Below are positions 43,921 to 55,576 of a stretch of DNA of 64,000 bases, in pieces. Source of the DNA: Solen grandis (taxonomy: Eukaryota; Mollusca; Bivalvia; Adapedonta; Solenidae). The number at the start of each line of letters is the position of its first letter. Position 1 is the first letter of the stretch. A model generated the notes under the pieces. It made no database searches. It was given only the letters and a program-made list of their open reading frames with translations, and was not told the DNA's origin. The position numbers and the translations under genes were made by a program. Location: positions 3,502,350 to 3,566,349 of the forward strand of contig CM037785.1 in NCBI GenBank assembly GCA_021229015.1, given 5' to 3'.

Positions 43921-44841
43921 TTTTATGCTGATGTGTCCCTCCTTTCCTTTTCTCTCTATCTTTCCATCTGTCACTATGTCTATCTTACCTTTGCCCTTCC
44001 ATTTCCATTTCAGATTGACATGAAATATGATGTTCAAAATATTCATTTTTTCTTGTCTTTTCTTTCTTGTTTTTCCCCCTTTTCTTTCGATCTCATTTAT
44101 CTTCCTCTACCTTTTACTTATCCCTCTTTTTTAGAAAACGACAGATACGAATTTTATTTTTACAAAAATGTAAATTGTACAACTAGATGACTAAATAAAT
44201 CAAACCGAAGACACATCTCATACAGATGCAGATACTGAATATATTTAATTTAGCTGAATTCAACATCAATGTCATTTTAAAATTTCCTCATATGTTATCT
44301 TAATTTAAATATCATGTTTATGAATCTCATTCTCGGTTTTCTTGCCAAATAACCTTGAATGTCTAAAATAACCACTTTTGAGGTAAATTTTAACATAAAA
44401 AATATTTCTCTATAAAGATGATCACTGAAAAGTGCACAATGTACTTCATTATATATTCATTTTATAAATAAGTGCAAAATATGTCACGCATCAAACTCGC
44501 ATAGGACACGTTGACATGGTCCGTGCATACATGAGGTTTAATATTTGTAAGGACCAACTTTCGACACCACTGTGATATGTTTATAAATATGAAAATATTA
44601 AACAAACGAAAAAATATTTATAATGTTATAGGCCAGCAAAATTATCTAGTATTTTTAAGAGTCATTACAGAATCTCTAAACATTGTATATAAGCTTTTAA
44701 ACCAATATTCAAAAATCTCAGAGGAACGCCCTAGACCAGCTCTTACATGGGAAAGAGACATCGTCTCCAAAACCCACCCTACCGCCCCAGTCGACAACTT
44801 CCGACATCTCTATGACGTTTATCCTTTTCTATTTTTCCCTA
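43921..44841. other. Intergenic, nothing recognised
   Basis: A C/T-rich strand bias at 43930-44130 opens short frames of no recognisable kind. Confidence 0.45.
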
Positions 44842-45010
44842 GATTTAACGGCCCACCGACAGTATTCAGTCATTTGTGAATATATATTACGCTGTAGACA
44901 AGTGAGTACCACATAAGTGACCACGCCCAGTCACATTATCCTGACCATGCGCAACCAGTCCTGGCACTGCCACTATGCCTAGCCTCAAGCAAGAGATACA
45001 TGTACCATCT
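44842..45010 (-). mobile_element. SINE-B copy, degenerate
   Basis: TTTAACGGCCCACCGACAGT, then CAGTCATTTG, CACGCCCAGTCACATTATCC and AACCAGTCCTGGCACTGCCA. The far part, GCCTCAAGCAAGAGATACAT, resembles the segment beside the head. Confidence 0.75.
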
Positions 45011-45339
45011 ATAATTTACCAGCTTTATTATGCATAAGCTTTATTATGCATACCCGTTCACATCTGCTCGGAGTGAGACGGATTAAGCTTCACGCTTGAC
45101 AGGGGGACCACAAATCAGTACGCAAAGACTGTAATCATGGTTCGTGGATGTGACTCAATGTGAATTCAAGGTGACACGAGGCCTCATACGGAAAAAAACA
45201 TATTAAAATACCAGTGTTTATTCATTAAATTAGCCAAAAAATATTTAAAAAGAAAAATCAGCGTAAGTAAGAAAACAAATGCGTGTTGTAACAAAAAAAA
45301 ATGAAATAAAAAGCGTTCGATATTATAAGGAAGGACAAA
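45011..45339. other. Intergenic, nothing recognised
   Basis: TTTATTATGCATAAGCTTTA-type short duplication near 45020-45055 only. Confidence 0.4.
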
Positions 45340-45344
45340 ACAAC

Positions 45345-45448
45345 AACATTACATTCTAGATGTGCACCTCCATATACGTTTTGTAAGATTCAAAAAGACC
45401 AAAGTTCTATGGTTAAACTAAGTTTCGAACTTTGACCTTGGAATGTAT
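45345..45448 (+). mobile_element. CTAG/TTATT family fragment running into the gap
   Basis: ACATTCTAGATGTGCACCTC and ATATACGTTTTGTAAGATTC match 40650-40700 in copy H3 nearly base for base. The fragment is cut by the N run. Confidence 0.75.
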
Positions 45449-45548
45449 NNNNNNNNNNNNNNNNNNNNNNNNNNNNNNNNNNNNNNNNNNNNNNNNNNNN
45501 NNNNNNNNNNNNNNNNNNNNNNNNNNNNNNNNNNNNNNNNNNNNNNNN
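45449..45548. other. Assembly gap (100 N)
   Basis: Run of exactly 100 N; true length unknown. The family fragment before it suggests collapse on a repeat. Confidence 0.99.
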
Positions 45549-45870
45549 AATATTAAAACTTTATTTCAAAGGTGAAAAACCACACATGTCTAGTTCGCGA
45601 TGACGTCAATTATTTTTCCAAATCATTTGAAACAGGTGTTTGTAATGTTTTCACCCCATTTCCACTATATATTCAGTTACTTTTACATTGTGAACTATAG
45701 ATGAACCGTCTAATGGGCACGGAAATGTTTTAGACCTACGAGTATGTTTTTTAAACATTAATTGTGCCAAATTCTGAGAATATTGATTATACACTGCAAA
45801 CATGAACATAGCTGGGCCTTAATTGACGTACAGGCCTGGACTAGGGGAGTCCAGGTGCATGCTCCCTCGG

Positions 45871-45901
<31 letters not shown>

Positions 45902-46193
45902 GGATTTTTTGAAATACCATTTCTCGATATGATGTAAAGGTCCAGTCGGTAAGTGCCTAAAGGAAGCTAAGCAAGTGGCTTAGTGTAACATATCGTCGTG
46001 TTTGGAAAAAAAAAAAGATAATGATAATAATCGAACATTATATATTCGTACAATGTAGCCGATAAACTTGATCGATTTACCCTGTTTGCCTGCTGAGATG
46101 GTGTTGTTTACCTATGAAATAATCCATCACAAACATATTATTTGGACACACATGCATATTCGTGTATTGTATAATGATAAAATTACGTTATAT
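45549..46193. other. Intergenic, nothing firm
   Basis: Starts with GATGACGTCAATTATT, probably the same repeat family continued after the gap. A poly-T run lies near 45869-45892. No gene. Confidence 0.4.
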
Positions 46194-46404
46194 ACTGTAA
46201 AATCATTAACTTTCGTTGACATTAAATTTCGTTGATTATGTACCTAAGGGAATTTCGTGGGTACATTTATTCGTGTATTTGTGTTCTAGAAAACGTGAGG
46301 TCTATATTAGAGACAAGTTTTCGTGGGGATTGATATTCGTGAGCATAACTCTCCACGAACTCGACGAAAATAAGTGTCCAACGAAAATTGATGATTTCAC
46401 AGTT
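46194..46404 (+). mobile_element. MITE M1 with ACTGTAAAATCATTAA-type inverted ends
   Basis: Left ACTGTAAAATCATTAACTTT (then CGTTGACATTAAATTTCG) is matched by the right end CGAAAATTGATGATTTCACA, then GTT, in inverted form. The interior (TTCTAGAAAACGTGAGGTCT) is shared with M2 in the opposite direction. Confidence 0.8.
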
Positions 46405-47126
46405 CAAGGTTCCCGGACCTCTATTGCTTTACTTGTTTTGTAGTCCGCATTTGTTTGAATACCTCCAACTCGATAAATTTTGTTGTGAAAGATTTCTGGG
46501 TTCATTACTGACTGCGATGAAGTTTCATAAAATGACACGAAAATGAGGGGGGAAAATCAATAAGAAATCAACGTTTTAATCGTTTGAAAATAACAACATC
46601 GGTACATATCTCGTCTTTGCCTGGATAAATGGCAGTTCTGTTCTGTAGGGCTTTTCTTAATTGTCAGACCATCCAATCCACATTACGTCGTAATAACCGT
46701 TAATTGCAGACGCCGTTATTACACGGTCTGTGATCCTTGGGGTATTTCATTCCAGCAAATCCAGAGGCAACATTTCCCCTGTCTATATGCCATGATATTC
46801 ACGTGTGTGTTTACACGAGGGGGGCATGTGTTACTCAGGTAATTCCGTGTGAAGATGTTGATGATCATCCTTTTGATATGGCAGCACAGATAAAAAAGAT
46901 GCCGCTGTGTGTTTGATTGCTGATTTAATGGCTGATGTTTTATGGCGGATCATGGGATGGTATTTCTGTAAGACTACTGTGGGGGTTATAAAATTGTCAT
47001 ATCAAAGTGATATCGGATAATAACGAAAGGATTTGGATGCTAGATCAACCAACAGTCTGCAAAATCCGAGCTTAAGAGCGATTCAGAGAGACCGATTATT
47101 CCACAAAGAATAACAATAGCAGTACT
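46405..47126. other. Intergenic, nothing recognised
   Basis: No gene or clear repeat. Confidence 0.45.
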
Positions 47127-47321
47127 ATGAAATCAGTAATTTTCGTGGGACACTAATTTTTGTCGATGTCGTGGTATTAATTCCCACGAAAACTTGTCTC
47201 TTGTATAGACCTCACGTTTTCTAGAACACAGATCCATGAATAAATGTACCCACGAAATTCCCATAGGTACATATTTATCAACGGGAATTTAATGTCAACG
47301 AAAATTAATGCTTTTACAGCA
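47127..47321 (-). mobile_element. MITE M2, same family as M1, opposite orientation
   Basis: Ends CTATGAAATCAGTAATTTTC and ACGAAAATTAATGCTTTTAC (then AGCA) are inverse. The interior AGACCTCACGTTTTCTAGAA is the reverse complement of the M1 interior. Confidence 0.8.
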
Positions 47322-47454
47322 TGTAGGGTGTGAGGCATTGAGCGTATATAATCATGTCTACATGGAGAATAAAGTCCAAGGAAATATCCAATTAAGCACT
47401 GAATTTGGGTGACTCTGGCTAGCCTTAAACGTTGTATTGTTGATTAAATTTTTG

Positions 47455-47665
47455 TTTCGTCGCTGCGATATATTTTAGTCATTTGCGCGTCAGTAATTAA
47501 AGGTGGAGAAGACCAGTACACAGAGGTACCGGGTAGTCACGACCTACGCAAGCCACTGAAGCTTCCTACATGAAAAATCCAAGTCCCACGATTCGAACCA
47601 ACAGCGGTGGGGCAGAGATTTGTAGTCCAAGACTGTAACCGCTCGGCACGGGCAGTTAACGTTCG
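47455..47665 (-). mobile_element. SINE-A copy, degenerate
   Basis: Shows GTCGCTGCGATATATTTTAG, then GGTGGAGAAGACC, CCTACGCAAGCCACTGAAGC, CACGATTCGAACCAAC and CGCTCGGCACGGGC. Many small losses, so an old copy. Confidence 0.75.
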
Positions 47666-48419
47666 TCAGCAGAATTAAAATATTTTTGTGACATATAATG
47701 TTGTTAGTTTATTTCGTTATTTGAAATATTGTACAGTATCAATATGATATGTTAATTGCAGTCTACCAATAATAACAACAACAACAACAACAATATCTGG
47801 GCCCAATGTTTCTCAGACAACCAGAAGACCGTTCTCATTTATCTGGGCCTGAATTGTTAGTACTATTTTGTACGACACTTTTGTCTAACAAACGTTTATT
47901 TGTGTTGACACAGTTCATATAAGAAATGTTTTAATTATCGTGAGAAACGTCTCAAACTGTCCAATCCCATCCCGCCTATGAAATATTGGACAGTTTACGG
48001 CATTTTCCTTTACAGAAACCAGCTTTCTTTAAACGGACCGTCAAGATATGAATGAAAACGGCTGCTTAGCGCAGGTGAACGCTAAACAGAGGTTGGATTT
48101 ATAATTAATTTTTCCACAGGTTGTTGGTCTATGGTAGAAATGTACATGTATGCCTAAATCCCCCCTTTTTAATTTTTTTTTTTTTTTTTTGCGGGGGGGG
48201 GGGGGCAATTTTACGAAATAAAGTTCGACACCAAACATATATATCCGTTTGCAATGTCTCAAATTGACAAAATATTAAACCAGTTAAACTTACTCGTATG
48301 CACCAGGGAACTGTTTCACTAAACTTCATACGAAACTAATCTTTGATGTATACTTTAAATTACAAATTACCATGTCAGTTGTTCATTTCCAGGTGTACAT
48401 ACTTTTAAATATTAATGCT
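47666..48419. other. Intergenic with small simple repeats
   Basis: (AAC)n at 47767-47793; an exact 12-bp inverted pair AAACTGTCCAAT / ATTGGACAGTTT at about 47953-47996; T and G runs at 48171-48206. No gene. Confidence 0.5.
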
Positions 48420-48424
48420 CATTG

Positions 48425-48632
48425 GGTTTAATCTTCGTTGATTTTGTGGTCAGTCATATCCACGAATATTTCTTCCACGAAAAAAAAAAAAGTTTCACTT
48501 GCAAGATAATAATTTTTGATGATAAAATAAAAACACTTACATGTATCCACGAATAAATACACCCACTAACATACTTTTGATTAAAATTCCACGAAATTTG
48601 ATGTTAACGAAAATTTAAGGTCTGAAATGAAG
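48425..48632. mobile_element. Diverged M1-like MITE
   Basis: TTTAATCTTCGTTGATTTTG at the left and ATTCCACGAAATTTGATGTT, then AACGAAAATTTAAG, at the right echo M1/M2 ends. The middle has CCACGAATAAATACACCCAC as in M2. Ends are eroded. Confidence 0.5.
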
Positions 48633-49262
48633 CCTTTTTATCAGACTTGATTCTTGATAAATTCATGCAGTTCCCTTATGTTATTCTAACCAAGAACGAA
48701 ACAATACATCTGTTCAGTGCTTACACCGTGTTGGAGAGAAATGCCTTCTGTAAACAACTAGGAACATATTGTAAACACTCTTATCGTTATTCCTTAAAAC
48801 AGGTGTTCAGCATACTTATCTAGATTGTTGTATTTATTTCTGATTAATTCATTTGTACACTATTGTGGTAATGATAAAATAAGATCGCAGTAAATGTAGA
48901 ACTTGATATGTCTGATAACAAATTTCATCGTCGGAAAACCCTGGTTGACTTATTCCGTTTTACTTCGACATCAAGACGTGCTGTCGTTGGCTAAGGTACC
49001 GACCAATGAACACGCGCCTCATTGGGTTGCATTGTCTGAACGTAATTTGACACACCCGTAAACGACGAAATACAGGCGTAAAATCCAACGACCTATTGGT
49101 GATATCGATGGATCGATCGAGATTGGGTATCCGACGACGTACAAGTATATATGAAATGAAAATATAGATTAGTTTATACTTTCGATAACTCACTGGATTT
49201 TTTTTTATGATGAAATCTGATATAGAAATTAATGACAAGTTCCTCTCTTAAGCTTCTAAAAA
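48633..49262. other. Intergenic, nothing recognised
   Basis: The short minus-strand frame at 48960-49238 has no recognisable domain. Confidence 0.45.
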
Positions 49263-49264
49263 TA

Positions 49265-49319
<55 letters not shown>

Positions 49320-49321
49320 AA
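49263..49321. repeat. (AAAT)n microsatellite
   Basis: About 14 units of ATAA/AAAT. Confidence 0.95.
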
Positions 49322-49414
49322 TGACATAGATACGTTAATGTATCTATCCAATTTTATTCCCTATGTCGGAAGAACATTAGAATGTATTGGCTTAATTTGG
49401 TTTCTTTTGAGTCA

Positions 49415-49556
49415 TTTACAATATTTCCGCCATTCGGGGACTTAGTTTATATGAGACATATACATGTAGTTAAACTGTATGGTGTTGACTTATGCCATGA
49501 TACCACACCCGGTTACATCACCCTGACACTGGACGAACCAGTGTGTGTGAATTCAG
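49415..49556 (-). mobile_element. SINE-B fragment
   Basis: GAGTCATTTACAATATTTCC at the left; ATGCCATGATACCACACCCG and CATCACCCTGACACTGGACG, then AACCAGT, match the SINE-B middle. A GT run and a T run follow. Confidence 0.65.
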
Positions 49557-49759
49557 TGTGTGTGTGTGTGTGTTTTTCTTTGTTGTTGTTGTTGTTTGTT
49601 TTTTTTCAAAATGTTTCAAAGTATGCAATAGCTGATGGTACTTTCCAACAATTTGCAAACAGGCCGAAATTTCAATATAAAATTTTATCTTAAAAAGTTA
49701 GATATCCATTCAGTTCTGGCTATGGGGAGTTGATTTAAATAATCTTAATAGAAAAGGAT

Positions 49760-50150
49760 ATGTCGTTGGTTGGTAGATACCTTATTGGAAGAGGAAGACT
49801 GGGATTGATTTTCAGGTTGATAGGGTCAAGGTCAATGTCACTGTGACTAAAATAGATTTTATTTCCGTCAAATATCTTCTTTTTCTTTTAGAAGTCAGTA
49901 TGATGATCAGAAACGATAGATAGATACCTTATGGGAAGAGGAAGATTGAGACTGATTTTCAGGTCAGTGGTCAAGGTAAAGGTCACTGTTACCAAAAATA
50001 GTTTTGTATCAAACAGTTTTTTCCCGTGAAATAGCTCTTGTTAGAATTGATATGAAGTTATCAGTCTTGGTAGGTAGGTACCTTATGAGAAGAGGAATAT
50101 TGGGATGTATTGTCAGATTAAAAGGGTCAAGGTTAAGGTCATTGTTACTA
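49760..50150 (+). repeat. Three tandem units of about 150 bp
   Basis: GGTAGATACCTTATTGGAAG, GATAGATACCTTATGGGAAG and TAGGTAGGTACCTTATGAGA start units near 49770, 49918 and 50070. Each continues with GATTTTCAGGTT-like text and GGTCAAGGT(A/C)A(A/T)GGTCA. Confidence 0.8.
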
Positions 50151-50576
50151 ATAACAGGTGATGCCGTATATGAGCTGTCATATGTTTGCTTTTACGGCAG
50201 GGCTGGAAGTAAACGGTAGACTGGTTGCCCTGGGCGACACTTGAAACCCTTCTTTCGCATTATTTGACATGTTTCTTACTGTTTTGGGGCTACCTGGGAT
50301 TTTTTTTCTCATGGTCATTTTGTACAATGCTAACCCAGATCAGATGGTTTCTACAACAGCTATTTTGATCTAGGTCTATTCTGATTGCAAATGATGCATT
50401 TACTCATATCCTGCACTGAATTGGTTCATTGTAGTTCCATTATAGAGGTGTGTCCTTGCTGTTACCATTTGAATAACATAATTGTATTTATTCATCAAAA
50501 CTTAATATTTTGGTGAGGGCATGACCAGTTTATCTGTATAAGCAATTTTATGTCACTGGCATTCTCATATCCTTTT

Positions 50577-51203
50577 TATACGCCCAGTCAAGACGGGGAC
50601 GTATTATGGTTTCACCTGCGGCGGGCGGGCGGCGTCCAGTGATGTTGTCCGCTCTCTAACTCAAACAAACGTGAACTGATCTTAAACATACCTAGTCACA
50701 ATGTATATGGACACAATATCTCAGTTCCTTTCGATATCCAGCCACACTGCCTCAGACAATCAAGAGTTATGGCCCTTGAATTAATGAAAAATAGTCAAAT
50801 AACAGTGTCCGTTCTCTTACTGGAACGCTCGTAAAGTGATCCTTACTAAACTTGGCCATAATGTATATGGGCACTCTTGTCTTGGTTCCTTTCGACGAAC
50901 AGCCATATTGTTCCAGACACTCTGGAGTTATGGCCCTTTAGTTGATGAAATATGCTAAATCCTTATTTACTCAAACATGAGTTGATCTTGTCAAAACTTG
51001 GTCACAAATTGAATGTGCACAATATGGTAACTAGGTTTGGTAACCATCCAAAATATATTGAACACTCTAGAGTTTTGGCCCTTTAATTGATGATTTAAAA
51101 AAAAAGTAACAGCATCTGCTCTCTAAAGTTTAATACCAATCAGAATATTCCACTTTAGAGTTATGACCCTTGAGTTTGTAAAATGGCAAGACGGGCGTAT
51201 TTT
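50577..51203 (+). mobile_element. Dispersed inverted-repeat element, fuller copy
   Basis: Left end TATACGCCCAGTCAAGACGG; right end CAAGACGGGCGTATTTTGCG. ATACGCCC(A)GTC pairs with GACGGGCGTAT as short inverted ends. The body holds repeated phrases (AAGAGTTATGGCCCTTGAAT, ACACAATATCTCAGTTCC) and is related to 4825-5418. Non-coding. Confidence 0.7.
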
Positions 51204-52045
51204 GCGATAACCAGCGCTCTTGTTACAAACTACATACACAATTCTGATCAAGGGTCCCTGCTGTTACTTTTATATGTCCAGTTACTTTTGTGTCCATTCT
51301 GTTACTTACACATGTTTAAAGAGACACTAATATTGTCTTTTTTTTTCGCAAACAGGTGCAAATTGTATTGATTTTGTAACTATGGCATGTAGTTATGATA
51401 AAAAGACAGGACAGTTTAAATAGGCATTCTCGTTATTTTTTAATATAACTTAATTTACATTTTTCTCTTATTTGTTTGTTATTTGTAATTCTTCTTTTTT
51501 TATCATCCAATTTTATTTGACATATTAATTTTGTTATGGATTTTTTAAACCAAATAACAAAAAACATTGCTAACAGTTGTGTAAGCAAAGCCAATTGTTC
51601 TATAACCTTTCCAAATACTTTTAATTACATTTTTATTTGTGGTAAAAGAATGGACATTTTAGACTCCCCTGGTAAAAATTAATCTTGTATTTTTTTACAG
51701 TTGGTGTTATTTTGCATTTTTGAAGTTTATGATTGCCAAGACATTAAGTAAAACAAATTTAGTTAGAAGTCATGTCTTATTATGTCAAACCCAAACCTGA
51801 AAGTCCTGACATTTTGTTAGAATGAACCATAACTGATTAGAACTAGTGCAAATCACAGTGGCTAAGATTTTAGATTGATTCTTCTCGAGCATATATTTTT
51901 AAATGCTTCGTTTTTGTGGCGCTTGGTGTAAGCAGAGGTGACACATAGAGATCACTTATCTGTCACGCTTCTTTCAGCGGGTGACACACGTGTTCCAAGG
52001 AATTTAAGTCGAATTTAGGAAAATATTCGATAATATTGGTAAACT
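51204..52045. other. Intergenic, nothing recognised
   Basis: No recognisable gene. AGCGCTCTTGTTACA at 51214-51229 may be the true outer end of the preceding element. Confidence 0.4.
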
Positions 52046-52175
52046 ATGCACGTTTCCTGTAAATCTTTATTCCTTTCCACTTCACCCCATGCGTTTGTAG
52101 TGCGCACCAATATCGAACGCCAGCAGGTTCACGTTCCTGGGAACATCCTGCAACATGTTATTGATGACGCGTGGG
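52046..52175 (+). CDS. Candidate exon of an unknown gene
   Basis: A GC-richer patch holds an open frame from ATG 52046 to a donor G|GTGAGT at 52175/52176. It reads HAFVVRTNIERQQVHVPGNI then LQHVIDDAWG. Alternatively an internal exon begins after TTTGTAG at 52100. The peptide is polar and balanced, like real protein. No family is recognised and no partner exon found. Confidence 0.3.
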
Positions 52176-52524
52176 GTGAGTAGGAAACAAACACATGCAT
52201 GCTGTACCTGGTTTGTGTCAGTTTCATTCAAAAAATATTCTGCATTACACCGAATTTATAGGTGAAAACATGGTGCTGCTAGGGTTGGAAACGTGGAGGT
52301 GGAGAGAGAGAGAGGACTAATATTTTTTTTTCTTCATGAAATGGAATTATATTTTACAAGAATTTATTGTTTTAACTACTTTTTCGTTCACAAAATTTCT
52401 CTGTATTTAGTACATAATGGAGCAGTGGATATGATTAAATAGAAAAACTATATCTAAATGTTTCTTGAAATTACTAGAGTTCACGACATAGGCCTAAACC
52501 TACACCTATAGGAAGATTCATTTT

Positions 52525-52700
52525 GCTTGTTTGTTTTAATGAGTTTGACGACCCATCGATAGTATTTCATTCATTTGGAGGACCGAATTTTCTCCATGGA
52601 GCAAGTATAGGTTTGCTTCACCTTGACATTGTCATGCTACCACACCTAGTCATATTATCCTGAAACTGTGCCAGCCAGTTTAAGAACTGCCTTTATATGC
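52525..52700 (-). mobile_element. SINE-B copy, left part, interrupted
   Basis: GTTTGACGACCCATCGATAG, TTCATTCATTTGGAGGACCG, ATGCTACCACACCTAGTCAT and TATTATCCTGAAACTGTGCC, up to CTTTATATGCTGA. It continues at 53168 after an insertion. Confidence 0.7.
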
Positions 52701-53167
52701 TGAACAGAGGCGGAACAGTGGTCCAGTGTACATGGTGCTAATCCAGGAAACCGGGTTTCAAATCGCGATCGTTTCTCGGAAAATCTTTGGGGCGTTTTCC
52801 AACTAGAAGCCCAGCGCTGGTCCATCCAGGCGGTGATAAAGGGATTTCAGACATATATATATGTGTGTGTATATCGGTGCTATTCACCGGGTACGTTGAA
52901 GAACCTTGGGGTCTTTTTGGAAAGAGCTAGGGTATCGCACCTTAATCCCTTTTGTATCGTTCTTGTCTCCTTATAAGTAGGTTGCAACTGCCTATGGGTA
53001 CTAAGATAGGCGGTAATCCTGAGCGAGAGAGAGAGAGAGGGGGAGAGAGAGAGAGAGAGAGAGATAAACGAAGTCAGAGGTCCTGGGCCATATTTAGGCA
53101 CTTTCTTACCAAAACCGAGCACTTTGCAATATAAGCCATATTGCGAGTGCAACCAAGCAAGCAGTAT
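52701..53167 (+). mobile_element. Insertion inside SINE-B, possible third SINE (SINE-C)
   Basis: The block between two ATGCTGA copies begins ACAGAGGCGGAACAGTGGTC and has GGGTTTCAAATCGCGATC, a B-box-like segment. Further on come GTGCTATTCACCGGGTACGT and a (GA)n run (53022-53063). The flanking ATGCTGA (about 52694-52700 and 53169-53176) looks like a target duplication. SINE status is inferred. Confidence 0.45.
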
Positions 53168-53245
53168 GCTGAGCGCTAAGTGTAAGGGATACACATGTAT
53201 ACCAGTGGTATGTTGCGACAGGGGATTGAACGCTATAAACATTGT
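53168..53245 (-). mobile_element. SINE-B copy, right part with head
   Basis: ATGCTGAGCGCTAAGTGTAA, GGGATACACATGTATACCAG and TGGTATGTTGCGAC, then GGGGATTGAACGC (B box inverted). It resumes the copy broken at 52700. Confidence 0.6.
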
Positions 53246-53807
53246 TTTAGACAAACCGTCATTTAGACGGGTTTGTTCGTATTTTCTGACCCCTTTTCGG
53301 TGCTTGGATTGTATATTACTTTTGTAATATTAAATACACTATGTTATGTGGATTGCTATATTTCTCTAATATAATATAAAATTATTCTGTAAGATTGAGA
53401 GCTATAATATGCAATGTGATATAGATGGCTATATTTCTGATATATAAAAGCAATATTTCTGTAATATCTGTTTTATTTCTGTAATGTAATACATTTGGGA
53501 AAAATTAAAAGATTAAGGAAAAAATTAAATTTTTGTATTGTGTTTAGTGTTATAAAGAAGAAACTCAGATGGTGCCGCAGTCGGTTGAGTAAACATTTGT
53601 GTGCTATAGCGGTCTTTCAATCCGAAGTTACGGAGGCAGTGAAACAGACCATAATTCGAGGCCCTATTCATGTCTCACTGTGCACATCAGAGAATTTTAA
53701 TTTTTGATAAAACAACTATATATTTACCAAAGACATTGTATTTCGATAAAAAAAATCATTTAACGTGATTTCAGCTAGTTGTCATTTCTACAATTAATGG
53801 ATTGTTT
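53246..53807. other. Intergenic; weak tRNA-like block near 53570-53665
   Basis: GGTGCCGCAGTCGGTTGAGT resembles an A box; ATAATTCGAGGCCC might be a decayed B box. Not a tRNA gene. Confidence 0.3.
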
Positions 53808-53852
53808 GTTGGTTTAACTCCCGCCGACAGTATTTCAGTCATTTGGAGACGA
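53808..53852 (-). mobile_element. SINE-B tail fragment
   Basis: GGTTTAACTCCCGCCGACAG then TATTTCAGTCATTTGGAGAC, followed by unrelated sequence. Confidence 0.7.
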
Positions 53853-53925
53853 TCAACAATTAATGATGCGTGACATTGTTTTCAGAATAAAAAATATCTA
53901 CCAATGAAAAAAAATATATATTCAT

Positions 53926-54233
53926 TTGGCATTGTCTTATGTCATTATCCTTAAAAGGGTGAAAAATGAGGTCAGACAGCCACGCTTAAAACGTTATTTT
54001 TGTAATCTTAAATACAAAATTTCTCGTAAAAGCAATGCTTATCAGACAAAGACATGTATATGTATAATGCTTTTATCAATATGTATAATGATATTGTTTT
54101 GTCAGTCATTAATAATATTCTTCAGTCATAATATTTGATCTCAGTATGTTAAAAATATATATAATTTTACATTTATATGTGCTTTAATTGTATGTGACAT
54201 ATAGGCCCATGGGACCGGGTGTTGATCTTGTAC

Positions 54234-54264
<31 letters not shown>

Positions 54265-54311
54265 CGTATAACACATGTCACTATAATAAACAATTTACTT
54301 ACTTACTTACT
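53926..54311 (+). mobile_element. Possible LINE 3' end with ATGT and ACTT tails
   Basis: ACATATAGGCCCATGGGACC, then GGGTGTTGATCTTGTACTG and (TATG)n at 54233-54262, ending ATAATAAACAATTTACTTAC. This layout is typical of LINE 3' ends. The upstream frame (53926-54138) is not clearly RT. Confidence 0.35.
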
Positions 54312-55521
54312 TTACAATATTTCTGAAAGAATATTTATATAGAGCTGAAATGTAAAAGGGAAACAACTGTATTGAGAATTGTTTATTTTTAGTTGAAGTT
54401 ATTTCCCTTGAAACTAATAGTCCAAAATGTAAGAATGAATGCAAATCATTCTCACATGTTTCTGCAGTCTGCCTCTGGCAGCTGACCCAAACGGTCCTTT
54501 TCAGGACCACCTCCTCTCTTCACCTTTGTCTCAGGGGATGACAACATCTAGGCTGAATTATCCGAGTTTGTCATCCCCACTTTGGCTTCAAAATTCTTGA
54601 TTTTATTAAGTACCTACCTCACACCTATTTCGGCATTCAAATTCATCTTTAAGAAGTTTGGGTCACACTCCGGGGTCTGTACATTTAACAGTTAATACTG
54701 TAGACGGACCATCATTAAACATCTTAAAAACAAAATGAATGCAAATTAGGCGATTACTGTCATTCAAAAGACAAATCAAATCTCATTTTCATTAAAGAAA
54801 AAATGAGACAGCAAGACTTTTTTCTGTAGAAAGCAGGGGAATTGTTAATGTAACTATTTCATTTATAGCAAGATTTAATCGTACATAAAAACCACATGTG
54901 GCAATGAAATGGGACTGAAGAACAGTTTTTGTATACCTTTTTTAAAAAAATATTTTCCTTGTTTTAAAACTTGAACACGAAATGGCGTTTTTCACATTTT
55001 TAGGAAAGAAATAACCTTTGTTTTATCAGATACAATAGTACAATACTAACACCATAAATTTCTTACGCACGATACCAAATTCAAACGGGGTGACCATGCA
55101 TTCTAAAAATTTATGGAAAATCTTCACATGTTTTGTAAAGATTGTCACGGGCTTAATGTCACATTTTTTCTACGAATTTGATTTTTAAACTTATTTCTTC
55201 ATCGATTTTGTGACGTCTACATGTGTATGAATATAAACAAATGCAAATAAAGCTATGAACCACAGATAGGGCTGATACAGTTTATTCCCTCTTGCGTACT
55301 TCCAAATAAATAGTATAAAGCTCAATCACATTTACACAACTTGGTATTATAATTCTATATACAAGTTTAATACCGTTCGTAACGCTATTGCCTGTGATAG
55401 AGAAATGGTGCATTGGCTGGCCATGCGTCTACAGGTGGGTATCAGTGATAGAATTAATACACACGGGTAGCTAAAAATAAAATCTTAATTAAGTCAATCA
55501 ACAATAGTTCGTCCACGTTCT
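54312..55521. other. Intergenic, nothing recognised
   Basis: No gene or repeat that I could support. Confidence 0.45.
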
Positions 55522-55576
55522 TGCGGAAAGTCCTATCGATTTTCTCTCTAACGATCTTTTCTTCGTTATTTTCCCG
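55522..55576 (+). mobile_element. Possible CTAG/TTATT family scrap
   Basis: TGCGGAAAGTCCTATCGATT parallels the GCAGAAAGTCCTATCGTTTT found just before the CTAG end at 40405. The terminal CTAG itself is not present. Confidence 0.3.
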
